From positions 1-64,000 of the forward strand of contig JBGPHT010000001.1 in NCBI GenBank assembly GCA_041484525.1: a stretch of DNA of 64,000 nucleotides. The letters are read 5' to 3'. The notes beneath the pieces were generated by a model. It was not told the DNA's origin. It saw nothing but the letters and a program-made list of their open reading frames with translations, and did no database searches. This DNA is from JBGPHT01 sp041484525 (GTDB lineage: Bacteria > Acidobacteriota > Terriglobia > Bryobacterales > Bryobacteraceae). A program made the translations under genes and the position numbers. Positions 42,391 through 51,215 of this stretch are shown here, piece by piece (the stretch's first letter is position 1; every line of letters starts with the position of its first letter).

Positions 42391-43166
42391 CCTTCGCCCC
42401 TCAAAATATTCCATCGGTACACTCCCAGGAACACAGGATTCGAAGGCCGCGGCCGCCACTCCGGCTCCGGAAATCGGAGCAACTCCTCGGTCGTGAGCCG
42501 CCGCATCTCGCCGCCCGGCCCTGTGTGATACACCACGTAGCGCACGCCATCGCGTTCGAACGCGCTTTCTCCCAGATAGATCATGCTATGAAACGGCAGC
42601 CGCCCCGACTCCTGCCGGAAGAACAGCAAGTCCCCGGGCTGCGCGCGCGCTACGTCGCGGCTCACGGAGTGCGTGTTGAGCCGCTGCAACGTCTGCGCGT
42701 CGGCGAACTGCGCGAAAGCTCCGTTGGTGACGTCGAAGGGTTCGAAGCGTCCCGGCCGGACGCGAAACAGCGCGGCGCCGAGCGGCGTCTCCGGATACTG
42801 ATACTGCGCGACCGACTCGATGGCGGGCAGCATCGGCAGCCTGGCTTCCGCGGCCCAGCGGCTGTCGTGTTTCCGCAGGGCTTCGCGGTAGGCATAGCGG
42901 ATCAGCGCGGCGCAGTCGGTGATCTCCGACGGGCGCGCGGCGGGCTCCTGAAAATATTGAGCCTCTGCCAGGAACGTGAACCATCGGCGGAAAGACTGAC
43001 GGTCGGATTCGTCGTCCAGCCGCAGAAAGTCGGGCGTGCCGTCTCCCGAACTGTCACGCCAACTCAGCCGATGGTGTGACAGGCCCGGAGCAGTCACTCG
43101 TTTTACGGGCCACACGGCGCCCGTCAAGAGAAACGCCAGCAGGGCGGCGGCAAACCGTGTAAACAA
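42387..43166 (-). CDS. DUF1175-family protein (YfaT-like), macroglobulin partner
   Basis: This 259-aa exported protein has a signal peptide (MFTRFAAALLAFLLTGAVWP) and the DUF1175 layout: HHRLSWRDSSGDGTPDFLRL, then ITDCAALIRYAYREALR with Cys85, and HSMIYLG with a histidine, together resembling an NlpC/P60-like cysteine-histidine site. Its reaction is not established. In Enterobacteria the family member YfaT sits next to the macroglobulin YfaS; the same pairing here, with an ATGA overlap between the two genes, strongly supports a joint role, perhaps processing or maturing the macroglobulin or its wall attachment. Transcription starts upstream of 43166 and runs through three genes to 37067. Confidence 0.86.
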   Translation of the reverse strand: MFTRFAAALLAFLLTGAVWPVKRVTAPGLSHHRLSWRDSSGDGTPDFLRLDDESDRQSFRRWFTFLAEAQYFQEPAARPSEITDCAALIRYAYREALRKHDSRWAAEARLPMLPAIESVAQYQYPETPLGAALFRVRPGRFEPFDVTNGAFAQFADAQTLQRLNTHSVSRDVARAQPGDLLFFRQESGRLPFHSMIYLGESAFERDGVRYVVYHTGPGGEMRRLTTEELLRFPEPEWRPRPSNPVFLGVYRWNILRGEG

Positions 43167-43215
43167 GCGCCCCGATTATACCGCTCCAAGCGCTATCATT
43201 TTGGTCGGGGACTCG

Positions 43216-44868
43216 ATGAGCGTCACCACCGCCATTCGCGCGCCGCGCGGCACGGCCATCACCTGCAAAGGCTGGCACCAGGAAGCGGCCCTGCGCATGC
43301 TCCACAACAACCTCGATCCCGAGGTCGCGGAGAAGCCCGACGAGTTGATCGTCTACGGCGGGACGGGGCGTGCTGCCCGCGACTGGCCCTCTTTCCACGC
43401 GATCGTGCGCGCGCTTCGGGATCTCGAGAATGACGAGACGCTGATCGTGCAATCGGGGCGCCCGGTCGGCGTTTTCCGCACGACTCCGGAATCGCCGCGC
43501 GTGCTCATCGCCAACGCCAACCTGGTGGGCCACTGGTCGAACTGGGACGAATTCAACCGCCTCGAAAAGCTCGGGCTCACGATGTACGGCCAGATGACGG
43601 CGGGCTCGTGGATCTACATCGGCAGTCAGGGAATTGTGCAGGGCACGTTCGAGACGTTCGCCTCGCTGGCGCGCAAACATTTCGGCGGAACGCTGGCGGG
43701 CAAACTGGTGGTGTCGGGCGGCATGGGCGGGATGGGTGGCGCGCAGCCCCTGGCCGCCACCATGAACGGCGCCTGCTTTTTGGGGATCGACGTGGACCCG
43801 CAGCGCATCGGGCGGCGCCTCGAAACCGGCTACTGCGACCGCATGGCGCCGACGCTCGACCAGGCGCTCGTGTTGCTGCGCGCGGCGCAGGCCAAGGGCG
43901 AGGCGCTCTCGGTGGCGTTGGTTGGCAACTGCGCCGACGTGCTTCCGGAGATGGTGCGGCGCGGCATTGTGCCCGACGTTCTCACCGATCAAACCAGCGC
44001 CCACGATCCGCTGAACGGCTACGTGCCGAACGGCATGTCGATCGAAGAGGCGAAGTCGCTGCGGACACGGAATTCGGCGGAATACATCGCGCGGTCGATC
44101 GAGGCGATGGGCGTCCACGTGGAGGCGATGCTGGCGCTGCAGCGCGCCGGCGCGGTGACTTTCGATTACGGCAACAACATCCGTGCGCAGGCGCAGAAGG
44201 CGGGCGTGGCGGACGCGTTCCGGATTCCTGGCTTCGTGCCCGAGTACATTCGCCCGCTGTTCTGCGAAGGGCGCGGGCCTTTTCGGTGGGTGGCGCTCTC
44301 GGGAGATCCGGCCGACATTTACCGCACCGACCAACTGGCACGCGAACTCTTTCCGCACGACGAGACGCTGGCCCGATGGCTGCCGCTGGCGCGCGAACGC
44401 GTCCGCTTCCAGGGTCTGCCGGCGCGCATTTGCTGGCTGGGCTATGGGGAGCGCGCGGAGTTCGGCATCGCGATCAACCGGCTCGTGAAGAGCGGCGAGT
44501 TGCATGCGCCCATCGTGATTGGACGCGATCATCTGGATACGGGATCTGTGGCCTCGCCCTACCGCGAGACCGAGGGCATGCGCGACGGGTCGGACGCCAT
44601 CGCCGACTGGCCGCTGCTGAACGCGCTGGTGAATACGGCTGCGGGGGCGTCGTGGGTATCGATCCACAACGGCGGTGGCGTGGGGATCGGCTACTCACAG
44701 CACGCCGGAATGGTCGTGGTAGCCGACGGCACCGATTCGAGCGAGCGCCGGTTGGAGCGCGTCCTGACGACGGATCCGGGAATGGGAATTATTCGGCATG
44801 CCGACGCGGGGTATCCGGAGGCGGTCGAGTTTGCGAAGAGCCACGGCGTGAAGCGGCCCATGGAATAG
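43216..44868 (+). CDS. hutU: Urocanate hydratase
   Basis: This 550-aa enzyme converts urocanate to 4-imidazolone-5-propionate, the second step of histidine breakdown, using NAD+ as an electrophile. The family hallmarks are clear: ELIVYGGTGRAARDWPSFHA near the start, the dinucleotide site VVSGGMGGMGGAQPLAATMN at ~166, ETGYCDRMAPTLDQAL, VPDVLTDQTSAHDPLNGYVP, and FDYGNNIRAQAQKAG. The length is typical. The frame extends upstream, but the start at MSVTTAIRAPRG fits the family, with GGGGA 5 bases before. It is alone here; the partner histidine genes hutH and hutI are not in the window, while ftcD, which takes over two steps later, lies about 13 kb downstream. Confidence 0.96.
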   Translation: MSVTTAIRAPRGTAITCKGWHQEAALRMLHNNLDPEVAEKPDELIVYGGTGRAARDWPSFHAIVRALRDLENDETLIVQSGRPVGVFRTTPESPRVLIANANLVGHWSNWDEFNRLEKLGLTMYGQMTAGSWIYIGSQGIVQGTFETFASLARKHFGGTLAGKLVVSGGMGGMGGAQPLAATMNGACFLGIDVDPQRIGRRLETGYCDRMAPTLDQALVLLRAAQAKGEALSVALVGNCADVLPEMVRRGIVPDVLTDQTSAHDPLNGYVPNGMSIEEAKSLRTRNSAEYIARSIEAMGVHVEAMLALQRAGAVTFDYGNNIRAQAQKAGVADAFRIPGFVPEYIRPLFCEGRGPFRWVALSGDPADIYRTDQLARELFPHDETLARWLPLARERVRFQGLPARICWLGYGERAEFGIAINRLVKSGELHAPIVIGRDHLDTGSVASPYRETEGMRDGSDAIADWPLLNALVNTAAGASWVSIHNGGGVGIGYSQHAGMVVVADGTDSSERRLERVLTTDPGMGIIRHADAGYPEAVEFAKSHGVKRPME

Positions 44869-44908
44869 GAGACTCGCTTCGTTCGTGCTATGGCTACAAT
44901 ATCCATAT

Positions 44909-45844
44909 ATGACCCGACGTGAACTTCTTGCCGCCGCGGGGGCCGCGTGCGCCCTTCCGCTTCGCGCCCGCACACATTGGGACAGAACGCGCATCAGCGC
45001 CATCACGGACGAGATCGGTCTCACAACCAACGAGGCAATTCAGTTTGCCCACGACTACGGGTTGAAGAATGTCGAGATCCGTAATCCGCCCAAGAACGAG
45101 CCCACTGCCAAGAAGGAATACTTCGCGCTGACGGAGCCCGAGATCAAGGCCGATGCCACGCGCTTCACCAACGAGGGGCTCAAGGTCTCCTTCGTCAACA
45201 CCAGCCTGCTGAAGTTCACCTGGCCCGGCATGGAGGCGGCGCGTAAGCGGCAGGAAGAGCCGGCCGCCCGAGAGAAGCGCATCGAGGCCGAGAAGGTCCG
45301 CTTCGAGCGGCGTATCGACGATCTGAAATCGGCCATCCGCTGCGCGCAGATTATGGGATGCGACAAGCTTCGCGTCTTTACCGGCACGCGCGTGACGGAG
45401 CCGGACAAGATCTTCGAACGAGTGGCCGAGATCATCGGCTCCATGGCCAGCGTGGCGGAACGCGAGAAGATCTACCTGCTGGTGGAAAACGAAGGCTCGC
45501 AGAACGTCGCCACGGCCAAAGAGCTGGCGGACGTCATGAAGCTTATTCCGTCCAAATGGGTGGGGTTGAATTGGGACCCGCACAACGCCTACGGGAAGGA
45601 AACGTCGTATCCCGATGGCTACGAGCTACTCCCCAAGAAGCGCATCCTGAATGTGCAGGTGAAGGGCAAGGGCGTGATGCCGGCCAGCCCCGAAAAAGAG
45701 GATTGGAAGAGCATCATGGCGGCGCTAGATCGGGACGGCTACAAGGGGAAGGTCGGTCTCGAGACGCACCTTTTCGACGGCACCCTGATCGCCGCCGCTC
45801 ACACCTCCATGGAAGAGATGCTGCGCATCGTGCGCGAGCTCTGA
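44909..45844 (+). CDS. Tat-exported sugar-phosphate isomerase/epimerase-like TIM barrel
   Basis: This 311-aa protein starts MTRRELLAAAGAACALPLRA, a twin-arginine-type export signal. The rest is a xylose-isomerase-like (AP endonuclease 2) barrel: RISAITDEIGLTTNEAIQFA, GLKNVEIRN, SAIRCAQIMGCDKLRVFTGT, REKIYLLVENEG, VGLNWDPHNAYG, RILNVQVKGKG, YKGKVGLETHLF. The Glu/Asp/His residues at strand ends are those that bind the metal in this fold (VENEG, NWDPHN, GLETH). Its substrate is unknown; exported members are abundant in Acidobacteriota and Planctomycetota and thought to act on sugars or sugar acids. It is followed 3 bp later by a small membrane-anchored protein. Confidence 0.88.
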   Translation: MTRRELLAAAGAACALPLRARTHWDRTRISAITDEIGLTTNEAIQFAHDYGLKNVEIRNPPKNEPTAKKEYFALTEPEIKADATRFTNEGLKVSFVNTSLLKFTWPGMEAARKRQEEPAAREKRIEAEKVRFERRIDDLKSAIRCAQIMGCDKLRVFTGTRVTEPDKIFERVAEIIGSMASVAEREKIYLLVENEGSQNVATAKELADVMKLIPSKWVGLNWDPHNAYGKETSYPDGYELLPKKRILNVQVKGKGVMPASPEKEDWKSIMAALDRDGYKGKVGLETHLFDGTLIAAAHTSMEEMLRIVREL

Positions 45845-45847
45845 TTT

Positions 45848-46336
45848 ATGAGCAACCGTTTTTTGGCCGCATTCGGCATCGGGATTGTCTGTATCGCCGT
45901 GGCTGTGGCCGGAGTTTTGTACATGCAGCGCGGCGCGCACCTGGAACTGCCGGCCAAAGTTCTAAAGGTGCGGACGGCGCCGCTGGATGAAAACAGCTCG
46001 GTGGTAGTGATCGATTTCCGTGCGGGGAACTCCTCGGATTATCCGTTCGTGGTGCGCTCCGTGGATGTCCTGATGGAGGACAACGCCGGCACCCGGTACC
46101 ACGGCGCGACGGCGGCGGAGACTGACGCCAAACGTCTGTTCGAAGGGCTGCCGATCCTGGGTGAGAAGTTCAACGACACGCTCATCATCAAGGAAAAGAT
46201 CGCGCCGCATGCGACGGTAGACCGAATGGTCGCGGCGCGGTTCGAGGCGCCGGAGGCGAAGCTTCAGGGCCGCAAACAATTCATCGTGCGGGTGGAAGAA
46301 ATCGATGGAAAGGTATTCGAGATTTCAGAGAAGTAG
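45848..46336 (+). CDS. Membrane-anchored periplasmic protein, hypothetical
   Basis: This 162-aa protein has a single N-terminal membrane helix (FLAAFGIGIVCIAVAVAGVL) and a periplasmic beta domain (VLKVRTAPLDENSSVVVIDF; SSDYPFVVRSVDVLMEDNAG; FNDTLIIKEKIAPHATVDRM). The layout resembles an immunoglobulin-like domain that modifies a partner in the envelope. I do not recognise the family. It begins 3 bp after the TIM-barrel gene and its end overlaps the start of the LssY-like gene by 32 bp, so the three are probably one operon. Confidence 0.7.
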   Translation: MSNRFLAAFGIGIVCIAVAVAGVLYMQRGAHLELPAKVLKVRTAPLDENSSVVVIDFRAGNSSDYPFVVRSVDVLMEDNAGTRYHGATAAETDAKRLFEGLPILGEKFNDTLIIKEKIAPHATVDRMVAARFEAPEAKLQGRKQFIVRVEEIDGKVFEISEK

Positions 46337-47531
46337 CAGTCGGCTTTTCCTGCTGTGCCTGTGCTTGCCTGTATTCGCTATTGACGTGCCTGTGGGCACG
46401 GAACTGCAGATCCGCCTGACGACCAAGCTGTCCACGCAAAGCTCCAAGCTCAAGGACGCTGTCGAGGCCGTCGTCATCGCGCCTGTCATGGTAGACAACC
46501 AGTTCGTGATTCCCGCGGGCGCCGTGGTACGCGGCGCTGTGGACAAGACGGCACAATCTTCCAAGCCGGACGAGCGTTCGGTGCTGACACTCAGCTTCAG
46601 CGAAATCGAAATCAAGGGGACGAAGAGCAAGCTGGCGGCCCGCGTAGGCGAAATCGACAACGCCCGCGAGACCATCGACGACCAGGGCCAGATCACGGGC
46701 ATCCTGGCAAACGAAACCATCAGCGGCAAGCTGGACGCGGGCATCGGCAAGCTGGCCGAGCGCTACAGCAGTTTCGCGGATATCCTGGGCGCAGCCAAGA
46801 GCGCCATCCTGAAGCAGCCTGCCAGCGACATCACCTACGACACGGGCGTGGAACTCACGCTGAAGCTTACTGCGCCGCTGACGCTCAAGGCGGCTTCGGG
46901 ACCTGGCCCGGCGGAAAAACTGCAGGCCATCGCGAACGAAATGGCGCTGGTGGAGTTGGTGGTCCGCGAACCGTTTCAGACCATGGCGGAGAAACCGTCC
47001 AAGCCTTCCGACATCACCAACGTGATGCTGATCGGCACCGAGGAGCGGGTGCGGCAGGCATTCACCGCAGCAGGTTGGTCCACGGCGACGGCGCTCAACT
47101 CGCAGGCGAAGCTGGAGACATTCCGCGCCATCGCGGAGCAGCGCGGGTATAAAGAAGCGCCGGTTTCCGTGTTGCTGCTGGACGGCCATCCGCCCGACCT
47201 GGTGTTTGAAAAAATGAACAACACCTTCGCGCAGCGCCACCATCTGCGCGTGTGGCGGCGGCCGGCGACTTTTGGCGGCAAGCCTGTGTGGTCCATCGCG
47301 GCCACGCACGATACCGGCATCGACTTCTCGGAGCAGAATCGAACTTTCATTCATAAGATCGACTCCGAAATCGACCGCGAGCGCGCGAAGGTGGTGAACG
47401 ATCTCCTCTTCACCGGCAAGGTGCAATCGGTCGCGCTGGTCGACCGTCCCGACGTGCCCCAGCACGGCCAGAATGCCACCGGCGATAACCTGAACACCGA
47501 CGGCAGAATAGCAGTCCTGGTACTGATGTAA
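46305..47531 (+). CDS. Exported protein with LssY-like C-terminal domain
   Basis: This 408-aa protein has a signal peptide (SSSRLFLLCLCLPVFAIDV). The N-terminal ~190 residues form beta strands that begin VPVGTELQIRLTTKLSTQSS and include FVIPAGAVVRGAVDKTAQSS, a pattern seen in outer-membrane-associated acidobacterial proteins. The C-terminal ~180 residues match the LssY C-terminal domain: DITNVMLIGTEERVRQAFTA then AGWSTA, and APVSVLLLDGHPPDLVFEKM followed by FAQRHHLRVWRRP and PVWSIAATHDTGIDFSE. That domain is named from a Legionella type I secretion gene but its function is not settled. It starts inside the preceding small membrane protein gene. Confidence 0.82.
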   Translation: MERYSRFQRSSSRLFLLCLCLPVFAIDVPVGTELQIRLTTKLSTQSSKLKDAVEAVVIAPVMVDNQFVIPAGAVVRGAVDKTAQSSKPDERSVLTLSFSEIEIKGTKSKLAARVGEIDNARETIDDQGQITGILANETISGKLDAGIGKLAERYSSFADILGAAKSAILKQPASDITYDTGVELTLKLTAPLTLKAASGPGPAEKLQAIANEMALVELVVREPFQTMAEKPSKPSDITNVMLIGTEERVRQAFTAAGWSTATALNSQAKLETFRAIAEQRGYKEAPVSVLLLDGHPPDLVFEKMNNTFAQRHHLRVWRRPATFGGKPVWSIAATHDTGIDFSEQNRTFIHKIDSEIDRERAKVVNDLLFTGKVQSVALVDRPDVPQHGQNATGDNLNTDGRIAVLVLM

Positions 47532-47573
47532 ATCTGCCGGTGACGAGGTTTACCCCGGGTTTACGCCGTCTTT

Positions 47574-47598
47574 TCCGAGAGCACTTTTTAGTCTCGGA
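47574..47598 (+). promoter_or_regulatory. Hairpin that masks the ribosome site of the PEP-CTERM gene
   Basis: TCCGAGA (47574-47580) pairs with TCTCGGA (47592-47598) around an 11-nt loop (GCACTTTTTAG). The ribosome site GGAG (47596-47599), 5 bases before the ATG at 47605, lies largely within the right arm. If it forms in the mRNA, it would block initiation until melted or bound, like a thermometer or protein-controlled switch. The pairing is exact, but function is inferred. Confidence 0.5.
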
Positions 47599-47604
47599 GA
47601 AAGA

Positions 47605-48324
47605 ATGTACCTCAAACGTCTGGCATTGCTGTCGGTAGCGGTAGTTGCGGCACATGCCAATTTGATCCCGGGCGGGCCGTCGGACCGCTACATCACGGCC
47701 TACTCAGTTACGCTGCAGCCGAGCTTCCCGACCGTCACCAACATTCTGATGTTGGAAGAAGGTCCTGGTTTCGGCAGCGGCACGTGGGCGTTCCAGGCGG
47801 ATGGCGACAACCCGGATTTTCCAGTCACCACTCTTCTGGTCAATCCGTTTCCGCACTCGGACATCCCCACCACGGCGCTGCTGATGGAAATTGCCACTGA
47901 CTTCCCGGGCGACGCCCCCGGCCAACAGCACGTCGTGCTGATGATGGACCCCTTTGCCGCCGCTTTGAGTAATCACATCGCGTGGGGAACGTTGTTCCGG
48001 AGCACGCTGGAGGAGGATCTCATCGCCGCCATCCAACTGGCAACTTCCGGGCAGGACTTCCCCATCATCGACCCGGGTCTGGATTTCCTGAGCAACTTCG
48101 CTCATGGCGATGCGGTGGACGGCATTCTTGGTCCCGGCGGCATTCCGCAGAGCGCCTGGTTCACTCCCGGCGGAGCGTTCAGCGTGATGGGGTTTTCGGA
48201 TGGGCAGGTGATCGGCACCGGGGCGAGCGATGTCACGGTGGCGGCGCCCGAACCTGCCACGATCGTCTATTTTAGTCTGGCGCTGTTAGCCTTCCCGATT
48301 CTCAAACGGCGGCGCCGGGCTTAA
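47605..48324 (+). CDS. PEP-CTERM-anchored exported protein
   Basis: This 239-aa protein has a signal peptide (MYLKRLALLSVAVVAAHANL) and ends in APEPATIVYFSLALLAFPIL-KRRRRA, a classic PEP-CTERM sorting tail: the Pro-Glu-Pro motif, a hydrophobic helix and an arginine cluster. The tail is recognised by an exosortase, which is not encoded in this window, and such proteins are usually linked to exopolysaccharide or biofilm. The body is hydrophilic and low in cysteine (TAYSVTLQPSFPTVTNILML ... GTLFRSTLEEDLIAAIQLAT) with no known domain. Its ribosome site is predicted to be masked by a hairpin. Confidence 0.85.
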   Translation: MYLKRLALLSVAVVAAHANLIPGGPSDRYITAYSVTLQPSFPTVTNILMLEEGPGFGSGTWAFQADGDNPDFPVTTLLVNPFPHSDIPTTALLMEIATDFPGDAPGQQHVVLMMDPFAAALSNHIAWGTLFRSTLEEDLIAAIQLATSGQDFPIIDPGLDFLSNFAHGDAVDGILGPGGIPQSAWFTPGGAFSVMGFSDGQVIGTGASDVTVAAPEPATIVYFSLALLAFPILKRRRRA

Positions 48325-48328
48325 CGCT

Positions 48329-48446
48329 CTTGCGTTGTGCAAACGGCCTGCCGGGGTCGTTCGTTGCGGGCGGATGCTCGCCTGTACAACGCAAGGATTT
48401 GCGTGGAGCGGGCACTCGTGCCGACCGCGGGAACGCGTGCCCACGC
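48329..48446. repeat. Nested inverted repeats between convergent genes
   Basis: CTTGCGTTGT (48329-48338) pairs perfectly with ACAACGCAAG (48386-48395), extendable by three more pairs (one G-T), around about 47 nt. Directly after it, GCGTGG...GCAC (48401-48415) pairs with GTGCCCACGC (48437-48446) with a 5-base bulge. The pair of structures fills the gap between the PEP-CTERM gene and the kinase remnant. It may serve as a two-way terminator or be a dispersed repeat element of this genome; the sequence alone cannot decide. Confidence 0.55.
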
Positions 48447-51209
48447 TACTTCCGCCAGCCTGCGATCGCCTGTTCCAGACTCACTTGCTGCCGGGACTTG
48501 GGCTTGCCGGGCTCCAGGGCAGGAAGCAGCGCCAGCGCTTTCTGCGCCGCTTCGACGGCACCCGTGCGATCCTCCAAACTGGCGCGCGCGCTCGCCAAAC
48601 GCTCCAGTGAAAACGAATCTTTCTCGTGAGTCAGCGTGACTGCCTTCTCGCACAAAGCCACGGCGCGCTTGAAATCCCGCAGATCCTTCACCTCGGTTTC
48701 TACCAGCCAGCGGCACGCCTCGTTCGCCTGCGTGGCGGAGGCTCGCGGTTCCGAAGCCAGCGACGTCAGAATCTGCAGCCCCTCGGCGGCCCTGGTACGA
48801 GCGGACGCGGCCTCCCCGCGCTTCACTAACAGGCTCGAGATTCTCATCAACAGTTCGCCGCGCAGCGCCCGATAGGTCACGTTCGACGCGTCTTTCTTGA
48901 GCAGCCTCTCGTGAATGGCGGCGGCTTTTTCGAAGCTGTCGATGGCGCAGTCCGTCATCTTGGCATAGCCGCACACGATCCCGCGGCTGCGGTAGACCGC
49001 CGTCAGGTGATAGCTGGCGGAGGTGTTCTCCGGATGGGCGGCGGCTTCGGCGGCCAGGATCGTTTGGCCCTTGCCGATGGCGTCGAGAGCTTCCGGGTAG
49101 CGGTCGATCTGGCCGAGCGACCAGCCCAGGTTGAGGTTGATGCCGGCCCGGACGCGCCGGATCTCGATGGAGTCGTTGACCTCGGCAGGAAGCCGGTCCA
49201 GATAGCCGATGGCGCTGCGGTAGTGCTCGATCGCCTCCAGCGGTTTGACCGAACCCAACAGGTTCCCCATGGCGGATTCGGTGTCGGCAAACTGCCGGAA
49301 GATGCGCGCATCTTGCGGGTCGATCGCGAGGGCCTGGTTCAGTTGCGCGAGCGACTCGCGATCTTCGTCCTCGGCGGCCGCGGTGGCCGCGATGAGCCCG
49401 CCCCTCTGACTGACCTGGGTAGCGTGGAATTCGAAGGCCTTCGCCAGCGCCAGCCGCAGTGCGACATCGTTGGGGGACTCGGGCAGCAGAGCCTTCAATT
49501 CCTCCACTGACCGTTGGACCTGAGCGATACCCTCATCGCCCTTGCCCGCGAACGTCAGCGCGCCGCCGGTTTGCAGCCGGATGGTGGCGGCAAACTGGCG
49601 CGCCTTCCGGTCGCGCGGATTCGCCCGAAGCACGTGGTCCACCTGGGCCATCGCTTTCGAGTAGCTATCGAGCGCGCGCGTGCGGTCTCCCAGGGCTGGG
49701 GGTGAACGGGTTGCCCAGCACGTCGCCCATCCGCTGGTAGGCCTCCGCGAGTTCCAGTTGGAGCTGAACATCACCCGAACTCTCGCGCGCCAGGCTGTCG
49801 AGATATTCGAGCGACCGCTCCACCACCTGGTTGCTGCAGCGTGGTGGTCCCGGAAAATCGGCGGAGAGCGGTTCCGAAATCGAAGACCAGGTAGTTAGTT
49901 AGCCAGCCGGTGCACATCCGCAAACCGGCGTTCGGCGCGTGCCTGCGCGGCGCGCGCCAGATGGGCTTGCCAGAGTGTGGCGCCTACGCCGGCCGCGACC
50001 GCGACGGTCAGCAGCGCCGCCGCCGCGGCCAGCGCTTTGTTGCGCCGTATGAATCTTCCGAGCCGGCAGCTCAAAGTTTGCGGACGCGTCAGCACGGGCT
50101 CGCCTGCAAGATACCGTTCCACGTCTTGGGACAACTGCGCCACCGAACCGTAGCGCTGTTCGGGGACGGCCCGCATGGCCTTGAGAACGATGGTAGCGAG
50201 GTCGCCCGCCAGCAGCCGTTCGAGCCGGGCGGAGTTGGTGGAACGGGCTTCGGCTGCGGCCGCGGTGACGGCGGTCCTGGGCTGCGCGGGATCGCGGCCG
50301 CTCAGCCCGCTCGACGCCTGAGACCAGCGATTCGGTCTTGCCGAAGGGCGACTGCCGGGTGAGCAGTTCGTAGAGTACGATCCCGAGCGAGTAGACGTCG
50401 CTCAGCGTGGTAACAGCGGCGCCGCGCAACTGCTCCGGGCTGGCGTAGCGCGGCGTCATCATGGCCACGCCGGTCAAGGTCTGGTCTGCATCATCCGGCG
50501 TGAGCAGCTTGGCGGTTCCGAAATCCAGCAGCTTCGGCGAACCGTCGGCCGTGACCAGGATGTTGCCGGGCTTGAGGTCGCGATGAATGACGAGGCTACG
50601 GTGCGCGTATTCCACCGCGGAGCAAACTTGCAGGAAGATGGGCAGCCGTTCCGGAACGGGAAGGCGGCGGCCATCGCAGTAACGGTCGATCGGCTCGCCT
50701 TCGACGTATTCCATCACCAGGAACGGAATGCCTTCGGGGGTGATGCCGCCGTCGAGCAGGCGAGTGATGTTGGGATGCGTGAGGTTCGCCAGGATCTGGC
50801 GCTCGGTGACAAAGCGCGCCACGAAGAATTCCGAGGAGAGGTGCGCGCCCAGAAGCTTGAGCGCGACCGTCTGCTCGAACTGGCCGTCGGCGCGATGGGC
50901 CAGGTACACAGTGCCCATTCCGCCGTGGGCCAGGGGCCGGTCGATCTCCCACGGCCCGAAACGTTTGCCCGGCGGCACGGCGGAGCTGGCGGACGCATCG
51001 GGAGCCACGGAGCCAGGCGCGGCGGCGCGTGCTTCCTTTTCGCGGCGTGACGCCGACAGCGGCGCAGTGACTTCCGCCAGCAAAGCGGTGTCGCCGCCGC
51101 ACCGCCGGCGCAGGAGCTCGGTGCACGCGGACTCGTCCGCAGCCACGGCTTCAAAAAAGATGGACTCGATCTGCGACCATCGTTCCGCGGTAAGTGGTGG
51201 CGTGGCCAT
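48446..51209 (-). pseudogene. TPR-containing Ser/Thr protein kinase, broken by four frame shifts
   Basis: An ancestral kinase of about 900 aa is spread over three frames. The N-terminal part (from 51209) has an anti-sigma-like start, the glycine loop LAHGGMGTVYLAHR, Lys118, HRDLKPGN (209-216) and DFG (229-231). Frame 1 breaks at about 50303 after GVERA; the text resumes +1 with SGRDPAQPRTAVTAAAAEAR and runs through the membrane helix (ALAAAAALLTVAVAAGVGAT) to FADVHRLAN. There a 4-bp duplication (TAAC TAAC, ~49893-49900) creates a stop. The text resumes as YLVFDFGTALRRFSGTTTLQ, shifts again at about 49827 to VVERSLEYLDSLARESSGDV and about 49700 to ALGDRTRALDSYSKA, then TPR repeats to 48446. 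Intact members follow an ECF sigma gene, as here (6-bp gap). Several independent breaks show that it is dead. Confidence 0.85.
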
Positions 51210-51215
51210 GGCGGG

